This document shows positions 8,147-16,129 of a DNA stretch of 64,000 bases, one piece after another. This DNA comes from Litorimonas sp964511495. Lineage in GTDB: Bacteria; Pseudomonadota; Alphaproteobacteria; Caulobacterales; Maricaulaceae. The translations under genes and the position numbers were made by a program. The stretch's first letter is position 1, and the number at the start of each line of letters is the position of its first letter. The stretch is taken from NCBI GenBank assembly GCA_964511495.1, contig CAZEFT010000008.1:1-64000 (forward strand), read 5' to 3'. The notes under the pieces were generated by a model. It made no database searches. It saw only the letters and a program-made list of their open reading frames with translations, and had not been told where the DNA came from.

Positions 8147-9999
8147 TATTGAGCGCGCTATCCCAACATAAGTCCACAAGACAGTGGAAAGGCCAAGCGT
8201 TCAGCGTGGCCTTTTTGCTGTCTTGTTCGCTATTTTCTTTTCAGGCGTTGGCGCAATCAAGTGAGAATTCGAAAACGGAAACTGATACCAGTGCTGTGAG
8301 CGATACCGGTCTTTCAAATGCCGCGGAATCTTTAAGCAAAATCATTCGAGACGCCAAACGCTCAGGTTTGGTTCAATCGCGTTCTCAATCGTCGACCCAA
8401 TCACCAGACAAGGCTCAACCATCGGCCAATACGTCGGCTGAAGCCTCAAAGGTTCCAACCACGCAGGTTCAATTCAATGTAGCGGGATGCGACGCCGCAT
8501 CCGTGTTGGATTTCTCTGATATGAAGTCCGTCAGCCAATATGACGATATTCTATCGACTCAGGAGAAATATGCTGATCTCGACCCGGACTCTCGGGCTAT
8601 CCAAAAGGCCAGAACTTATCTGAGTTTGGCAATGGGTGTGGAAGCCAAAACTGTTTTGGGAAATCTGCAAAGCGAAGAAGCGAGATTACTCCGTCATGCC
8701 GCAGCAATACTAGAAATACCTAATACGGCACCGCAATCTGCATTCTTCTTACCTTATTCTGAATGCGGAGAGGATGTTTTCTTCTGGGCGACCTTGGATA
8801 TGCCCAGTGTTTTGCAGACTGAAATATCGGGACAGGATCGCCGTAGAATAATCTCCAAACTGGATAATTACCCGCCGCGTTTGAAAGATTTCTTTGCTGT
8901 CCATTTCGCCATTCGCGCGCTTGAAAATGACCGCTTCAATGTGGGGAACGGTATTTGGAATAAGCTTGAAAGAGAAGCCAGAGAGACTCAATCTTCGCTA
9001 CCTTCGGACCGTTTTGACGAGGACGAACTTCTATATCTTAAAGGTCTGTTGGAGCGCGATGCGGACACAGACTTTGCCCTGTCCATTTTTTCTTATTTGG
9101 CCGAACGCGAGGGACTTTATCGATTGGCCGCATTACAAGAACTCACTGCGCTTAATCTTGAAAATAAAGCGGGCGAGGCCGCCATTACGGAAAGCTTAAT
9201 CGAACTAAGCGAGAAAAGCGGGAGTAGCCTCGATAGTCGCATTGCCGCCTTTGAACTCGTTAAGAACCGCGTCCATGCGGGCGAAGCTGAAGCCGCGATT
9301 GAGGTGGTGAGAAAATATTTCGAACCGTCCGATGAGAGATATATTGCAGGGGCTGAGAAAATTCGAAACATCGTCGAAGCGAAGCTCAACAATGAAAATA
9401 AATTAGTACGCCTGCAGGGGCTAAATGCCTTTTTGATGGATAAAGGATTTTATGCCGTAACCGAGAAATTCGCGGAAATGGAAGTTTTGGCACTCAATGC
9501 CGCATTTGAGAGCGGCTTGCCGGAATTGCATACGAAAATTTTGTCAGATGGGCAAAACCTGCCGACAGAGGCAAAGTCTCTCTTTCGAGCAGCGCAGCTT
9601 TTTGCGGGTTTAAAATCAGGCGAAATGAGTGACGCGACAGTAAAAGAAAAACTCCAATATTTGGATGACGAAAAAATATTCCATATCGGACGTTTTGCTG
9701 TTTCCGAAAGAAAAATAGAGCTTGCGCAGCATATTGCAGACAGATTGACAGATGAGACTCATAAAGCAGAGATAAATCGTTCCTTGGCTGTCGTGGGAAA
9801 GCGTTGGGATTCACTTCCGACTTTACCGCCCAATAGCGAACAGGCGGCATCTCAGGAAAAAATGCTAGCCGTCGTTACTCAGACAATCCAACCGGCCGTG
9901 ACAACAAAAAGCCCACAATGGTTCAGCGCTTTACCCGCTCAACTTGACAAAATTGAAACATCTATTCGTCAGACGGAGGACTATCTGAAAAATGGATAA
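8143..9999 (+). CDS. Predicted periplasmic helical-repeat protein, motor-linked, unknown
   Basis: I do not recognise this 618-residue protein by sequence. It has a signal peptide with a long n-region (hydrophobic core about residues 20-36, likely cleavage after ALA at 35-37), then a Ser/Thr/Gln-rich linker to about residue 108. The rest is largely alpha-helical with Ala/Leu/Glu periodicity, suggesting a TPR-like solenoid in the periplasm. Two cysteines (VAGCDAAS and YSECGEDV) may form a disulfide. The start overlaps the motA stop by 4 bases and the end overlaps flgF by 8, placing it firmly in a motor/rod operon. Rhizobial MotC, a periplasmic partner of MotB, is encoded in a similar position and is the closest functional guess; I cannot show homology. 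Confidence 0.6.
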   Translation: MILSALSQHKSTRQWKGQAFSVAFLLSCSLFSFQALAQSSENSKTETDTSAVSDTGLSNAAESLSKIIRDAKRSGLVQSRSQSSTQSPDKAQPSANTSAEASKVPTTQVQFNVAGCDAASVLDFSDMKSVSQYDDILSTQEKYADLDPDSRAIQKARTYLSLAMGVEAKTVLGNLQSEEARLLRHAAAILEIPNTAPQSAFFLPYSECGEDVFFWATLDMPSVLQTEISGQDRRRIISKLDNYPPRLKDFFAVHFAIRALENDRFNVGNGIWNKLEREARETQSSLPSDRFDEDELLYLKGLLERDADTDFALSIFSYLAEREGLYRLAALQELTALNLENKAGEAAITESLIELSEKSGSSLDSRIAAFELVKNRVHAGEAEAAIEVVRKYFEPSDERYIAGAEKIRNIVEAKLNNENKLVRLQGLNAFLMDKGFYAVTEKFAEMEVLALNAAFESGLPELHTKILSDGQNLPTEAKSLFRAAQLFAGLKSGEMSDATVKEKLQYLDDEKIFHIGRFAVSERKIELAQHIADRLTDETHKAEINRSLAVVGKRWDSLPTLPPNSEQAASQEKMLAVVTQTIQPAVTTKSPQWFSALPAQLDKIETSIRQTEDYLKNG

Positions 10000-10729
10000 T
10001 GCCAGCTATATCGCAATCACCCGTCAATCGGGATTGATGAAAGAAATGAGCCTCGTCGCTAATAATATGGCGAATATCGACACCGTCGGATATAAACGTG
10101 AAGGCGCAATTTTCTCTGAATATATTGCCGCCGCCGGTGGGCGCAATGATACGCAATCCCCCCGCCACAGTATTTCCATGGGGCGTCTCGCCGCTCATAC
10201 AGCAGACTTCGTCGAAGGCAGTATGCGACCGACTGGCGGGTCATTTGATGTTGCGATTGAGGGGCAGGGTTTTTTCCTCGTCAGTGTCGAGGGGCAAACA
10301 CAATTGACGCGCGCCGGTAATTTTATGACGGATGCTAATGGCATTCTGATCAATGTTGACGGTTATCCTGTTTTGGATGCTGCAGAAGGCCAGATACAAA
10401 TTCCGCCCGACGTAGCGGAGATCGCAATCTCAGTGGATGGCAGTATCAGCGGCAACGGAAATGAAATCGGACGTGTCGGTGTCGTGACAGCCAATCCACA
10501 AACGATGAGCCGCCAAGGCAGTAATAATTTTATCGCCACAGAAGGCTTTGCGCCTGCAGAGTTTCCGGTCGTGCGTCAGGGATTTCTGGAAGAAAGCAAT
10601 GTGAATCCGATGTCGGAAATCGCCCGCATGATCGAAGTGCAACGTTACTATGATGCCGGGCAAAAACTATTCGATATGGAAGATGACCGCGTCAAGAAGA
10701 TGGTCACAACAATCAGGCAACTCGCATAG
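9992..10729 (+). CDS. flgF: Flagellar basal-body rod protein FlgF
   Basis: FlgF is a proximal rod subunit. The protein has 245 residues with the rod-family N-terminus (LVANNMANIDTVGYKREGAIF), quoted in part as NNMANIDTVGYKREG, and the C-terminal motif NVNPMSEIARMIEVQRYY. The segment GGSFDVAIEGQGFFLV is the characteristic FlgF/FlgG central signature. It overlaps the end of the preceding unknown gene by 8 bases and is followed after 35 bases by flgG. Distal rod FlgG, chaperone FlgA and L-ring FlgH follow in assembly order. Confidence 0.96.
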   Translation: MDNASYIAITRQSGLMKEMSLVANNMANIDTVGYKREGAIFSEYIAAAGGRNDTQSPRHSISMGRLAAHTADFVEGSMRPTGGSFDVAIEGQGFFLVSVEGQTQLTRAGNFMTDANGILINVDGYPVLDAAEGQIQIPPDVAEIAISVDGSISGNGNEIGRVGVVTANPQTMSRQGSNNFIATEGFAPAEFPVVRQGFLEESNVNPMSEIARMIEVQRYYDAGQKLFDMEDDRVKKMVTTIRQLA

Positions 10730-10764
10730 GGAATTAATTCACCAACATATGGAGGAGATTCAGG

Positions 10765-11550
10765 ATGAATGCTCTTAAAATAGCCGCCACAGGAATGGCA
10801 GCCCAACAAACCCGCGTCGATGTAATTTCGAACAATATCGCCAATATGAGCACAACGGCTTATCAGCCGCGCGTTGCCGAATTTGCGGATCTGTTATATC
10901 AACAACATCTCACCCCAGGCACGGTCACATCTCAGACCGGAACGATTGCACCAGCCGGGGTTCAAATCGGCATGGGTGTCCGCCCCTCCACCGTCTCTAT
11001 CGAAGTCGTGCAAGGACCTTTGAGCGCCACAGGCGGTGATTTGGATTTGGCCATTGAAGGCCGCGGATATTTCCAAATCACGCTTCCTAGCGGAGAGACG
11101 GCCTATACACGTGACGGTAAATTTTATCAGGACGCCGAGGGCTTGATGGTCAATTCAGATGGCTATGCTTTAGCTGATAACATTACCATCCCCAATGATG
11201 CGCGCCGTGTTTCCATCAGCTTGGACGGCGAAGTGACCGCATTTTTCGATAATGCAGCACAAGGCCAACAAGTGGGTACAATCACCATGACGGTCTTCTC
11301 AAACCCGAAAGGCCTCGAGGCGATTGGGGGTAACCTTTTCCGTGAAACCAGTGCATCCGGTAATCCCATTATTTCAGATCCGGGAACAGAAGGCGTCGGC
11401 ACGATGCGCCAAGGCTTCTTAGAGGACTCAGGTGTGGATGTTGTTGAAGAGATTTCCGAGTTGATCGAAGCCCAACGCGGTTATGAGTTAAACTCCAAAA
11501 TCATCTCGGCCGTTGATGAAATGTACGCCGCTACAACACGGATTCGTTAA
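10765..11550 (+). CDS. flgG: Flagellar distal rod protein FlgG
   Basis: FlgG forms the distal rod of the flagellum. The 261-residue length is diagnostic (E. coli FlgG has 260). Motifs include ISNNIANMSTTAYQPRVAEF at the N-terminus, DLDLAIEGRGYFQI in the centre, and ISELIEAQRGYELNSKII at the C-terminus. A good Shine-Dalgarno sequence (GGAGGA region, TGGAGGAGATTC) stands about 10 bases ahead of the start. flgA begins two bases after its stop. Confidence 0.97.
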   Translation: MNALKIAATGMAAQQTRVDVISNNIANMSTTAYQPRVAEFADLLYQQHLTPGTVTSQTGTIAPAGVQIGMGVRPSTVSIEVVQGPLSATGGDLDLAIEGRGYFQITLPSGETAYTRDGKFYQDAEGLMVNSDGYALADNITIPNDARRVSISLDGEVTAFFDNAAQGQQVGTITMTVFSNPKGLEAIGGNLFRETSASGNPIISDPGTEGVGTMRQGFLEDSGVDVVEEISELIEAQRGYELNSKIISAVDEMYAATTRIR

Positions 11551-11551
11551 A

Positions 11552-11986
11552 ATGATGCGACCTAAGATTATCATAGTTTTGGCGTGCCTCTCAGCGTGCC
11601 TACCGGTTTCAGCCTTTGCAAACAATGTGACGGCGAACACCACTTTGACACGTGGAACCATGATTGTTTCCTCTGATTTATCTGTGGAAATAGAAGATGA
11701 AACACAACGCCAAGCGCTGTTGTCGCAATATGTCGGCATGTCTGTGATCAGAACCATATCAAGCGGTTCTGAAATCAAGCCCAAAGATGTCGCCGCTCCT
11801 GTCCAAGTTAAACGGAACTCTACCGTTAAAATGATTTACCGCATGGGACGTTTGGAAATTTCAGCGACGGGACGCGCCCTCGGAGAAGGGCGCATGGGCG
11901 ATATTATTACAGTGATGAACACGGACTCGCGCAAGCGCGTCGAAGGTCGTGTCACCGGGATGGGCATTGTGGAGATGGTACGATGA
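11552..11986 (+). CDS. flgA: Flagella basal body P-ring formation protein FlgA
   Basis: FlgA is the periplasmic chaperone for assembly of the FlgI P ring. I place the start at 11552 (MMRPKII, 144 residues), just after the flgG stop, rather than at the upstream Met inside flgG, because this gives a well-formed signal peptide ending SAFA. The mature protein has the SAF-like/FlgA C-terminal pattern: IRTISSGSEIKPKDV, TVKMIYRMGRLEISATGRALGEG and a final IVTVMN-like segment with GRVTG. The 3' end overlaps flgH by 4 bases. Confidence 0.93.
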   Translation: MMRPKIIIVLACLSACLPVSAFANNVTANTTLTRGTMIVSSDLSVEIEDETQRQALLSQYVGMSVIRTISSGSEIKPKDVAAPVQVKRNSTVKMIYRMGRLEISATGRALGEGRMGDIITVMNTDSRKRVEGRVTGMGIVEMVR

Positions 11987-12726
11987 AACATATAAAAACC
12001 TTGGCGATTATCGGTTCTGTTTTGGCTTTATCAGCGTGTAAAACTACGGGCGGGGAAAAAATGGCGGCGGAATTTACGCAGCCCATCCCGACGATGAATT
12101 ATGCACCCAATAATTATCGTTTGGAGGTCGCGCCCCTTGCACGGGAACATAGTCATATGAATGCGAAACAAACTTCGCTTTGGAATAATAGCCCGAAGTC
12201 GCTTTTCGGTGACAGGCGGGCTAGCCAGACAGGTGATATTCTGACAGTCTTGGTCGAAATCGATGATGAGGCGGAACTGACCAATTCAGTGACTGAAGAT
12301 CGCCAAAATAATGAAAATCTTGGCATTGGTGCCTTTTTTGGCCTCCCGCAAAAATTAAATAATATCCTTCCGAGCGGTGCGTCAACAACTCCTGCCGTTG
12401 ATTTAACGCGAACGCGGAATTTGAGCGGGGACGGAACCATCAAACGGGAAGAGAAAATTACGCTAAGACTAGCTGTTCAGGTGATCGATGTTTTACCTAA
12501 TGGTTATCTTCAACTGGCTGGAAAGCAGCAAATCATGGTCAATAATGAAGTGCGTCATTTACAGGTCAGCGGCTTGATCCGGACGCAGGATATCTCGCGT
12601 CAAAATGTGATTACCTATGATAAGATTGCAGATGCTCGTATTTATTACGGTGGCAAAGGCCAAATTACTGACGCTGTTAAACCGCGCATCGGTAACAAAA
12701 TTGTCCAAAAAGTGGTTCCTTTCTAA
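11983..12726 (+). CDS. flgH: Flagellar L-ring lipoprotein FlgH
   Basis: FlgH forms the outer-membrane L ring. The 247-residue precursor has a lipoprotein signal peptide with lipobox LSAC (Cys19). Conserved FlgH features include SLWNNSPKSLFGDRRASQTGD, quoted here as LFGDRRASQTGDILTV, then the GDGTIKREEKIT region, the QVIDVLPNGYLQLAGKQ segment and the C-terminal RTQDISRQNVI. The start overlaps flgA (ATGA). It is the last of the flgF-flgG-flgA-flgH set, followed after 12 bases by fliL. Confidence 0.97.
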   Translation: MKHIKTLAIIGSVLALSACKTTGGEKMAAEFTQPIPTMNYAPNNYRLEVAPLAREHSHMNAKQTSLWNNSPKSLFGDRRASQTGDILTVLVEIDDEAELTNSVTEDRQNNENLGIGAFFGLPQKLNNILPSGASTTPAVDLTRTRNLSGDGTIKREEKITLRLAVQVIDVLPNGYLQLAGKQQIMVNNEVRHLQVSGLIRTQDISRQNVITYDKIADARIYYGGKGQITDAVKPRIGNKIVQKVVPF

Positions 12727-12738
12727 GAGAGTTGAAAC

Positions 12739-13296
12739 ATGATTAAATCACTTGTGAAAAATGCTGTTCTTATTGTCGCCGTCATCGCCGGTGCAGTCGG
12801 GGCCAGTTTCCTGAAGTCAAATTCCGATGCCAAGGCAACGGGAGGGCATGATGCTTCGGTATCGAAGTCAGCCGATCATGGCGACAAGTCAAAAAAGTCC
12901 AAAAAAGACTCCCATGACAAAAAATCCAAATCAGGAGATAAAAAAGATGGGAGTGGCGGTAGCGATGGTTCGACGATAAATTATCTTAAGTTCAAACGGC
13001 AATTTGTTATTCCGGTAATGAAGGATAATAAGATCAAAAGCCTAGTAATCATGAATTTCAATATTGAGTTAAATGATGACGCCCCGTCTAATAGCTTTAC
13101 CTTTGAACCCAAATTGCGGGATGCCTATATGCGGGACCTATTAAACCTCTCCAATGAGGGTGTGTTTGATGATGATCTGACATCGCCTGAAACTTTTGAA
13201 TACATTAGAGAGACGCTTTTGGGGTCGTCGCGAAAAATTATGCCTAAAGGCGTACAGAATATTCTTATCTTGGATATTGCCAAGCGCGACAATTAA
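12739..13296 (+). CDS. fliL: Flagellar basal body-associated protein FliL
   Basis: FliL is an inner-membrane protein surrounding the stator. The 185-residue protein has one N-terminal membrane segment (about residues 8-25), then a highly charged linker of Lys/Asp/Ser (about 30-78), then the periplasmic FliL domain (INYLKFKRQFVIPV, KLRDAYMRDLL, MPKGVQNILILDIAKRD). The linker length and Lys-rich composition are unusual but low-complexity linkers are common in FliL. In Caulobacter fliL is followed by fliM; here it is followed by a convergent flgD, so the canonical fliL-fliM pairing is broken. Confidence 0.88.
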   Translation: MIKSLVKNAVLIVAVIAGAVGASFLKSNSDAKATGGHDASVSKSADHGDKSKKSKKDSHDKKSKSGDKKDGSGGSDGSTINYLKFKRQFVIPVMKDNKIKSLVIMNFNIELNDDAPSNSFTFEPKLRDAYMRDLLNLSNEGVFDDDLTSPETFEYIRETLLGSSRKIMPKGVQNILILDIAKRDN

Positions 13297-13352
13297 TAAG
13301 GCTTAGCGAAGGGGTTTCGCCCTTAGAGCAAAAGTGTAAGAGCAGAGACCTC

Positions 13353-13766
13353 TTATGCCGTGTCTTGATTTTGATTATATAAATTCTGAGCTAGCATCTG
13401 CGCAATGTCTTCCAATACGGCATTGCCCTGTGCTTGTAATTCCAAATTCGAAAAGGTTGCTAATTGCTCGACAAATTGTGTTGAGTCTAAGGGCGCCAGA
13501 GGATCTTGATTACGGATCTGCGCCGTCAAGAGTGTCAAGAATGTCGTAAATTGTTCCGATTGTTCTTCTGCCGTATTGGTTTCTGTGGCGGCGGTCTCGG
13601 ATGTCTCACCCGTAGAAGTCGTTGAACTTGTCGTCTCTTCGCCGTCTTTTAGGCTTGCACCAATATCTCGTGTTAAATCCGCCTGCGGTTCCGAAGGGAT
13701 TGCCTTTGCGAGAAAGTCCGATGGTTTCTTTTGCGTTGTTAAGCCGATGAGATTTGAAACGTCCAT
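13353..13766 (-). CDS. flgD: Flagellar hook capping protein FlgD, short form
   Basis: FlgD caps the growing hook and is lost on completion. This protein has only 137 residues. It holds the conserved N-terminal domain (FLTLLTAQIRNQDPLAPLDS and FVEQLATFSNLELQAQGN) after a Thr/Glu-rich linker, but lacks the C-terminal Tudor/Fn3-like domains of the 220-residue enterobacterial form. Short FlgD is known in rhizobia. The gene follows fliK by 18 bases on the minus strand and converges on fliL. Confidence 0.9.
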   Translation of the reverse strand: MDVSNLIGLTTQKKPSDFLAKAIPSEPQADLTRDIGASLKDGEETTSSTTSTGETSETAATETNTAEEQSEQFTTFLTLLTAQIRNQDPLAPLDSTQFVEQLATFSNLELQAQGNAVLEDIAQMLAQNLYNQNQDTA

Positions 13767-13784
13767 GTTATAGTCCTTTGAAAC

Positions 13785-15122
13785 TCACAGTCTAATATCG
13801 ATCTGTGTATTATGAATGCCTGATTGAAAGTTTTGTGGGGCAGGGTTGTTTTGAGAAACGATTAGCGCCAGATCAGAATCGCGTAAAACTTTGGCTTCAA
13901 ATGAGCTTTCGTCTTCAAATGAGTTATCATTTTGTTGACCTGTCTGATTGTCGAATTGAATATCAACCTCGCCAAAACCATTTTCACTCAAAAGGTGATG
14001 AAAGAAATCCTGCCTTTCGCGCAAGATCATTTGACTTTCTGCGGACTCCGCTCTGATAACAACAGAGACGGCATTGTCTTGTTCAAATATGAAATCGACA
14101 TAAACCCGCCCCATTTCAGGTGGGTCAAGCTGTACAACAATCCCTTTTGTCGTCTCTTTCGTTTGAACCAAAACCTCTGCAACAGTGTTGGTGACTGCCG
14201 TCATAATATTTGGCGGTGGCGTTGTTTGAGCTGCAATGTTTATGGGTGTGACGGTTTGGACGAGCGATATATCAGGGCTCATTGCGCTCAATCCCAATAG
14301 GGGTTGCGCAAGATTTGATTGAGGCGATTGAGAGAGACTGGTCCCAAGGGGGGGCGTCCCCGCATTGTCTTGACTCAACCGACTGAGTAGAGCGCGATTA
14401 TCTTGGTGTTGGTCGAGTAATTCAATATCTTCGATTTGTGTTTCAATCATCTCACCTGACAAGTCAATTTGACCGACCAGTTCAGCTTCTGACGCGGCTG
14501 CTTTGACATCCGCCTCCTTTAAATTTTTGTCCGTGTCTCGCGGGGCATTGGGCGACTTATTTTGAGAGACTAAGATTTGGTTTCCGATAGCGGCCGGGAT
14601 TATGTCCGGTTTTACCTCAGATGGATGAGCTGTTGTAAGCTCTGTCTGTTCAATAAGGGGTACGACTTCCGTTAAGTCAGTGTGTATTTCTTCAGAAGGC
14701 AAATCGGCTTTGATCGTTGAGAGTGAAATCGGGCTTAAAGTCATCCCGTCTTCTGACGCTGTTTTCGGGTCTCCACTACCCGAATCCGTGCCTTCGGAAC
14801 TGTCCTCCATATTCCGAGCCGCAATGACGTCGTTCAAGTCGACATACCCTAGGGTGTTCTGAACAGGGTTATCATCCGTCTGTGAAGGAGATGAAGGATC
14901 GGCAGATTGAAGTCCCTCTCTTCTGAACCGTTCTATCTCTAGGAATTTTGAAAATGTTTCTGCGTCATTCGGCTCGGAAGGGTTTTTCTGTTCATCTATG
15001 CCATCTGCCATGGCCGCTTTATCCATGGCTGCTACATGCATGGCCGTTTTATCGGGCCGCGAGTAATCCGCATGACGAGGCTCAACGCCGATTGGGCGGA
15101 GCGCAATAGATGAATCCTTCAT
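13785..15122 (-). CDS. fliK: Flagellar hook-length control protein FliK
   Basis: FliK measures hook length and switches export specificity by contacting FlhB. The protein has 445 residues. Residues 1-310 are low-complexity, acidic and Ser/Thr/Gln-rich, as expected of the ruler domain. The C-terminal Flg_hook domain (about 315-410) has the typical LDPPEMGRVYVDF and SAESQMILRERQDFFHHLL segments. The extreme C-terminus is Gln/Asn-rich. It is the first gene of a two-gene minus-strand unit with flgD; the promoter is shared with the divergent rod-binding gene and includes a CtrA-like box. Confidence 0.9.
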   Translation of the reverse strand: MKDSSIALRPIGVEPRHADYSRPDKTAMHVAAMDKAAMADGIDEQKNPSEPNDAETFSKFLEIERFRREGLQSADPSSPSQTDDNPVQNTLGYVDLNDVIAARNMEDSSEGTDSGSGDPKTASEDGMTLSPISLSTIKADLPSEEIHTDLTEVVPLIEQTELTTAHPSEVKPDIIPAAIGNQILVSQNKSPNAPRDTDKNLKEADVKAAASEAELVGQIDLSGEMIETQIEDIELLDQHQDNRALLSRLSQDNAGTPPLGTSLSQSPQSNLAQPLLGLSAMSPDISLVQTVTPINIAAQTTPPPNIMTAVTNTVAEVLVQTKETTKGIVVQLDPPEMGRVYVDFIFEQDNAVSVVIRAESAESQMILRERQDFFHHLLSENGFGEVDIQFDNQTGQQNDNSFEDESSFEAKVLRDSDLALIVSQNNPAPQNFQSGIHNTQIDIRL

Positions 15123-15146
15123 ACACCATTTAATATGTAAACATAA

Positions 15147-15161
15147 TTAACCAACCGTTTA
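15147..15161. promoter_or_regulatory. CtrA-like site between fliK and flgJ-type gene
   Basis: TTAA-N7-TTTA (one base off TTAA-N7-TTAA) lies in the 74-base divergent gap between fliK and the rod-binding protein gene. Its position in the only promoter space available to both genes supports a regulatory role; this is inferred from the Caulobacter consensus. Confidence 0.5.
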
Positions 15162-15196
15162 CGGGTTTTGCAATATTCCAAGCATGGGAGTTTTTT

Positions 15197-15550
15197 ATGA
15201 CAGATATTATCTCTGCAGTTCAAAGTCCGCTTTATGACAGTGTGTCTCAAACGGGGACGGACAAATTTGACCATGTGTCAAATGCGACAAAAAATGATCC
15301 AGAAATCATGCAAGCGGCTAAGGATTTTGAGGCTGCCTTTATTTCCCAAATGTTGAAATATAGCGGTCTTGGCGAAGCCTTAACCAAGAATGGCGGCGAA
15401 GATGTACAAGCCTTTACAGATTTTTATATAGAAAACTTTGCAGAGCGGATTGTTGAAAAAGGCGGCTTTGGCTTGGCAGACAAGTTTTATGAAAAAATTG
15501 CTGCAAAACAGACAGCGGAATTAGAAAGCGTATTAAATGTCAAATCTTAG
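15197..15550 (+). CDS. flgJ: Rod-binding protein, FlgJ N-terminal-domain type (CheL-like)
   Basis: The 117-residue protein matches the rod-binding domain of FlgJ (AAKDFEAAFISQMLKYSGLGEAL, quoted in part as AAKDFEAAFISQMLKYSG, and FTDFYIENFAERIVEKGGFG). It lacks the muramidase domain of enterobacterial FlgJ. In alphaproteobacteria this short form, called CheL in Caulobacter, caps the rod and needs a separate peptidoglycan hydrolase. Its 3' end overlaps the next gene by 14 bases. The start follows a GGGAG Shine-Dalgarno sequence. Confidence 0.9.
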   Translation: MTDIISAVQSPLYDSVSQTGTDKFDHVSNATKNDPEIMQAAKDFEAAFISQMLKYSGLGEALTKNGGEDVQAFTDFYIENFAERIVEKGGFGLADKFYEKIAAKQTAELESVLNVKS

Positions 15551-15914
15551 ACACATCGTCGCTGCTCTGAAGTCTCTTGTGAAATCTGAAAACTCGCAAC
15601 TCAGAAAAGGTGTTTACACGGAGTTGCAAAAAACAATTCCGCAAAAGAATAGTCTAACACAAATGCTGGAAACCGAATTACGGGCGCTTGGCACTCAATC
15701 GCGTGAAGGGTTACTGGCGACAGAGCTGCAGCGTTTGCAAAATCTGTTGAAAGAAAATGATTATCTCATGCGCTCGGCCATGAATAGCCTGCGCCTCGCT
15801 CACAAACAATTATCGGTGATCCGGAATACGGAAAAGAAGGTGGGGGCTTATAACCGTTATGGCGGGACGGTCTATATGGATGACCTGCCAGGGTTACGAT
15901 ATAAGCTCGTTTAG
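15537..15914 (+). CDS. FlgN/FlbY-like flagellar export chaperone
   Basis: The 125-residue, almost entirely helical protein follows the cheL/flgJ-type gene with a 14-base overlap. In Caulobacter the equivalent position holds flbY, a FlgN-family protein. The pattern (TELQRLQNLLKENDYLMRSA followed by a basic C-terminus) resembles FlgN chaperones, which escort the junction proteins FlgK and FlgL to the export gate. The identification is from gene order plus helical character and a general FlgN-like pattern, not from a diagnostic motif. Confidence 0.65.
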   Translation: MSNLRHIVAALKSLVKSENSQLRKGVYTELQKTIPQKNSLTQMLETELRALGTQSREGLLATELQRLQNLLKENDYLMRSAMNSLRLAHKQLSVIRNTEKKVGAYNRYGGTVYMDDLPGLRYKLV

Positions 15915-16129
15915 CGCTAAAATTTCTACATTGGAAAAGAAAGAAAAAATTAATTACGAGCATTTACAAATAATTATAATTTGGTGCTTATGAGAAAATA
16001 CAACTCAGGAGAGTTTGCGGTTTAGGGAGAATATTTCAAACTGCGTCAAGGATGACTTAGGGGTTCCGCAAGGGACTAATCGGGAAACTTCCCAAAAAGA
16101 TACGCCTTACGGTGAAAAAGGAAAAACCT
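15915..16129 (+). promoter_or_regulatory. Flagellin promoter and 5' leader region
   Basis: This 215-base AT-rich gap must hold the flagellin promoter and leader. I found no convincing sigma-54 element (GG-N10-GC) or CtrA box. In Caulobacter FlbT acts on the 5' leader of flagellin mRNA, and flbT is encoded just downstream here, so a structured leader is plausible. The Shine-Dalgarno sequence is probably AAAAAGGAAAAA ahead of the ATG at 16130. Confidence 0.35.

Noticed and set aside
13306..13320. Possible bidirectional terminator between fliL and flgD (GCGAA/TTCGC)
   Set aside because: The stem is only five base pairs and there is no T-run, so it is too weak to call.
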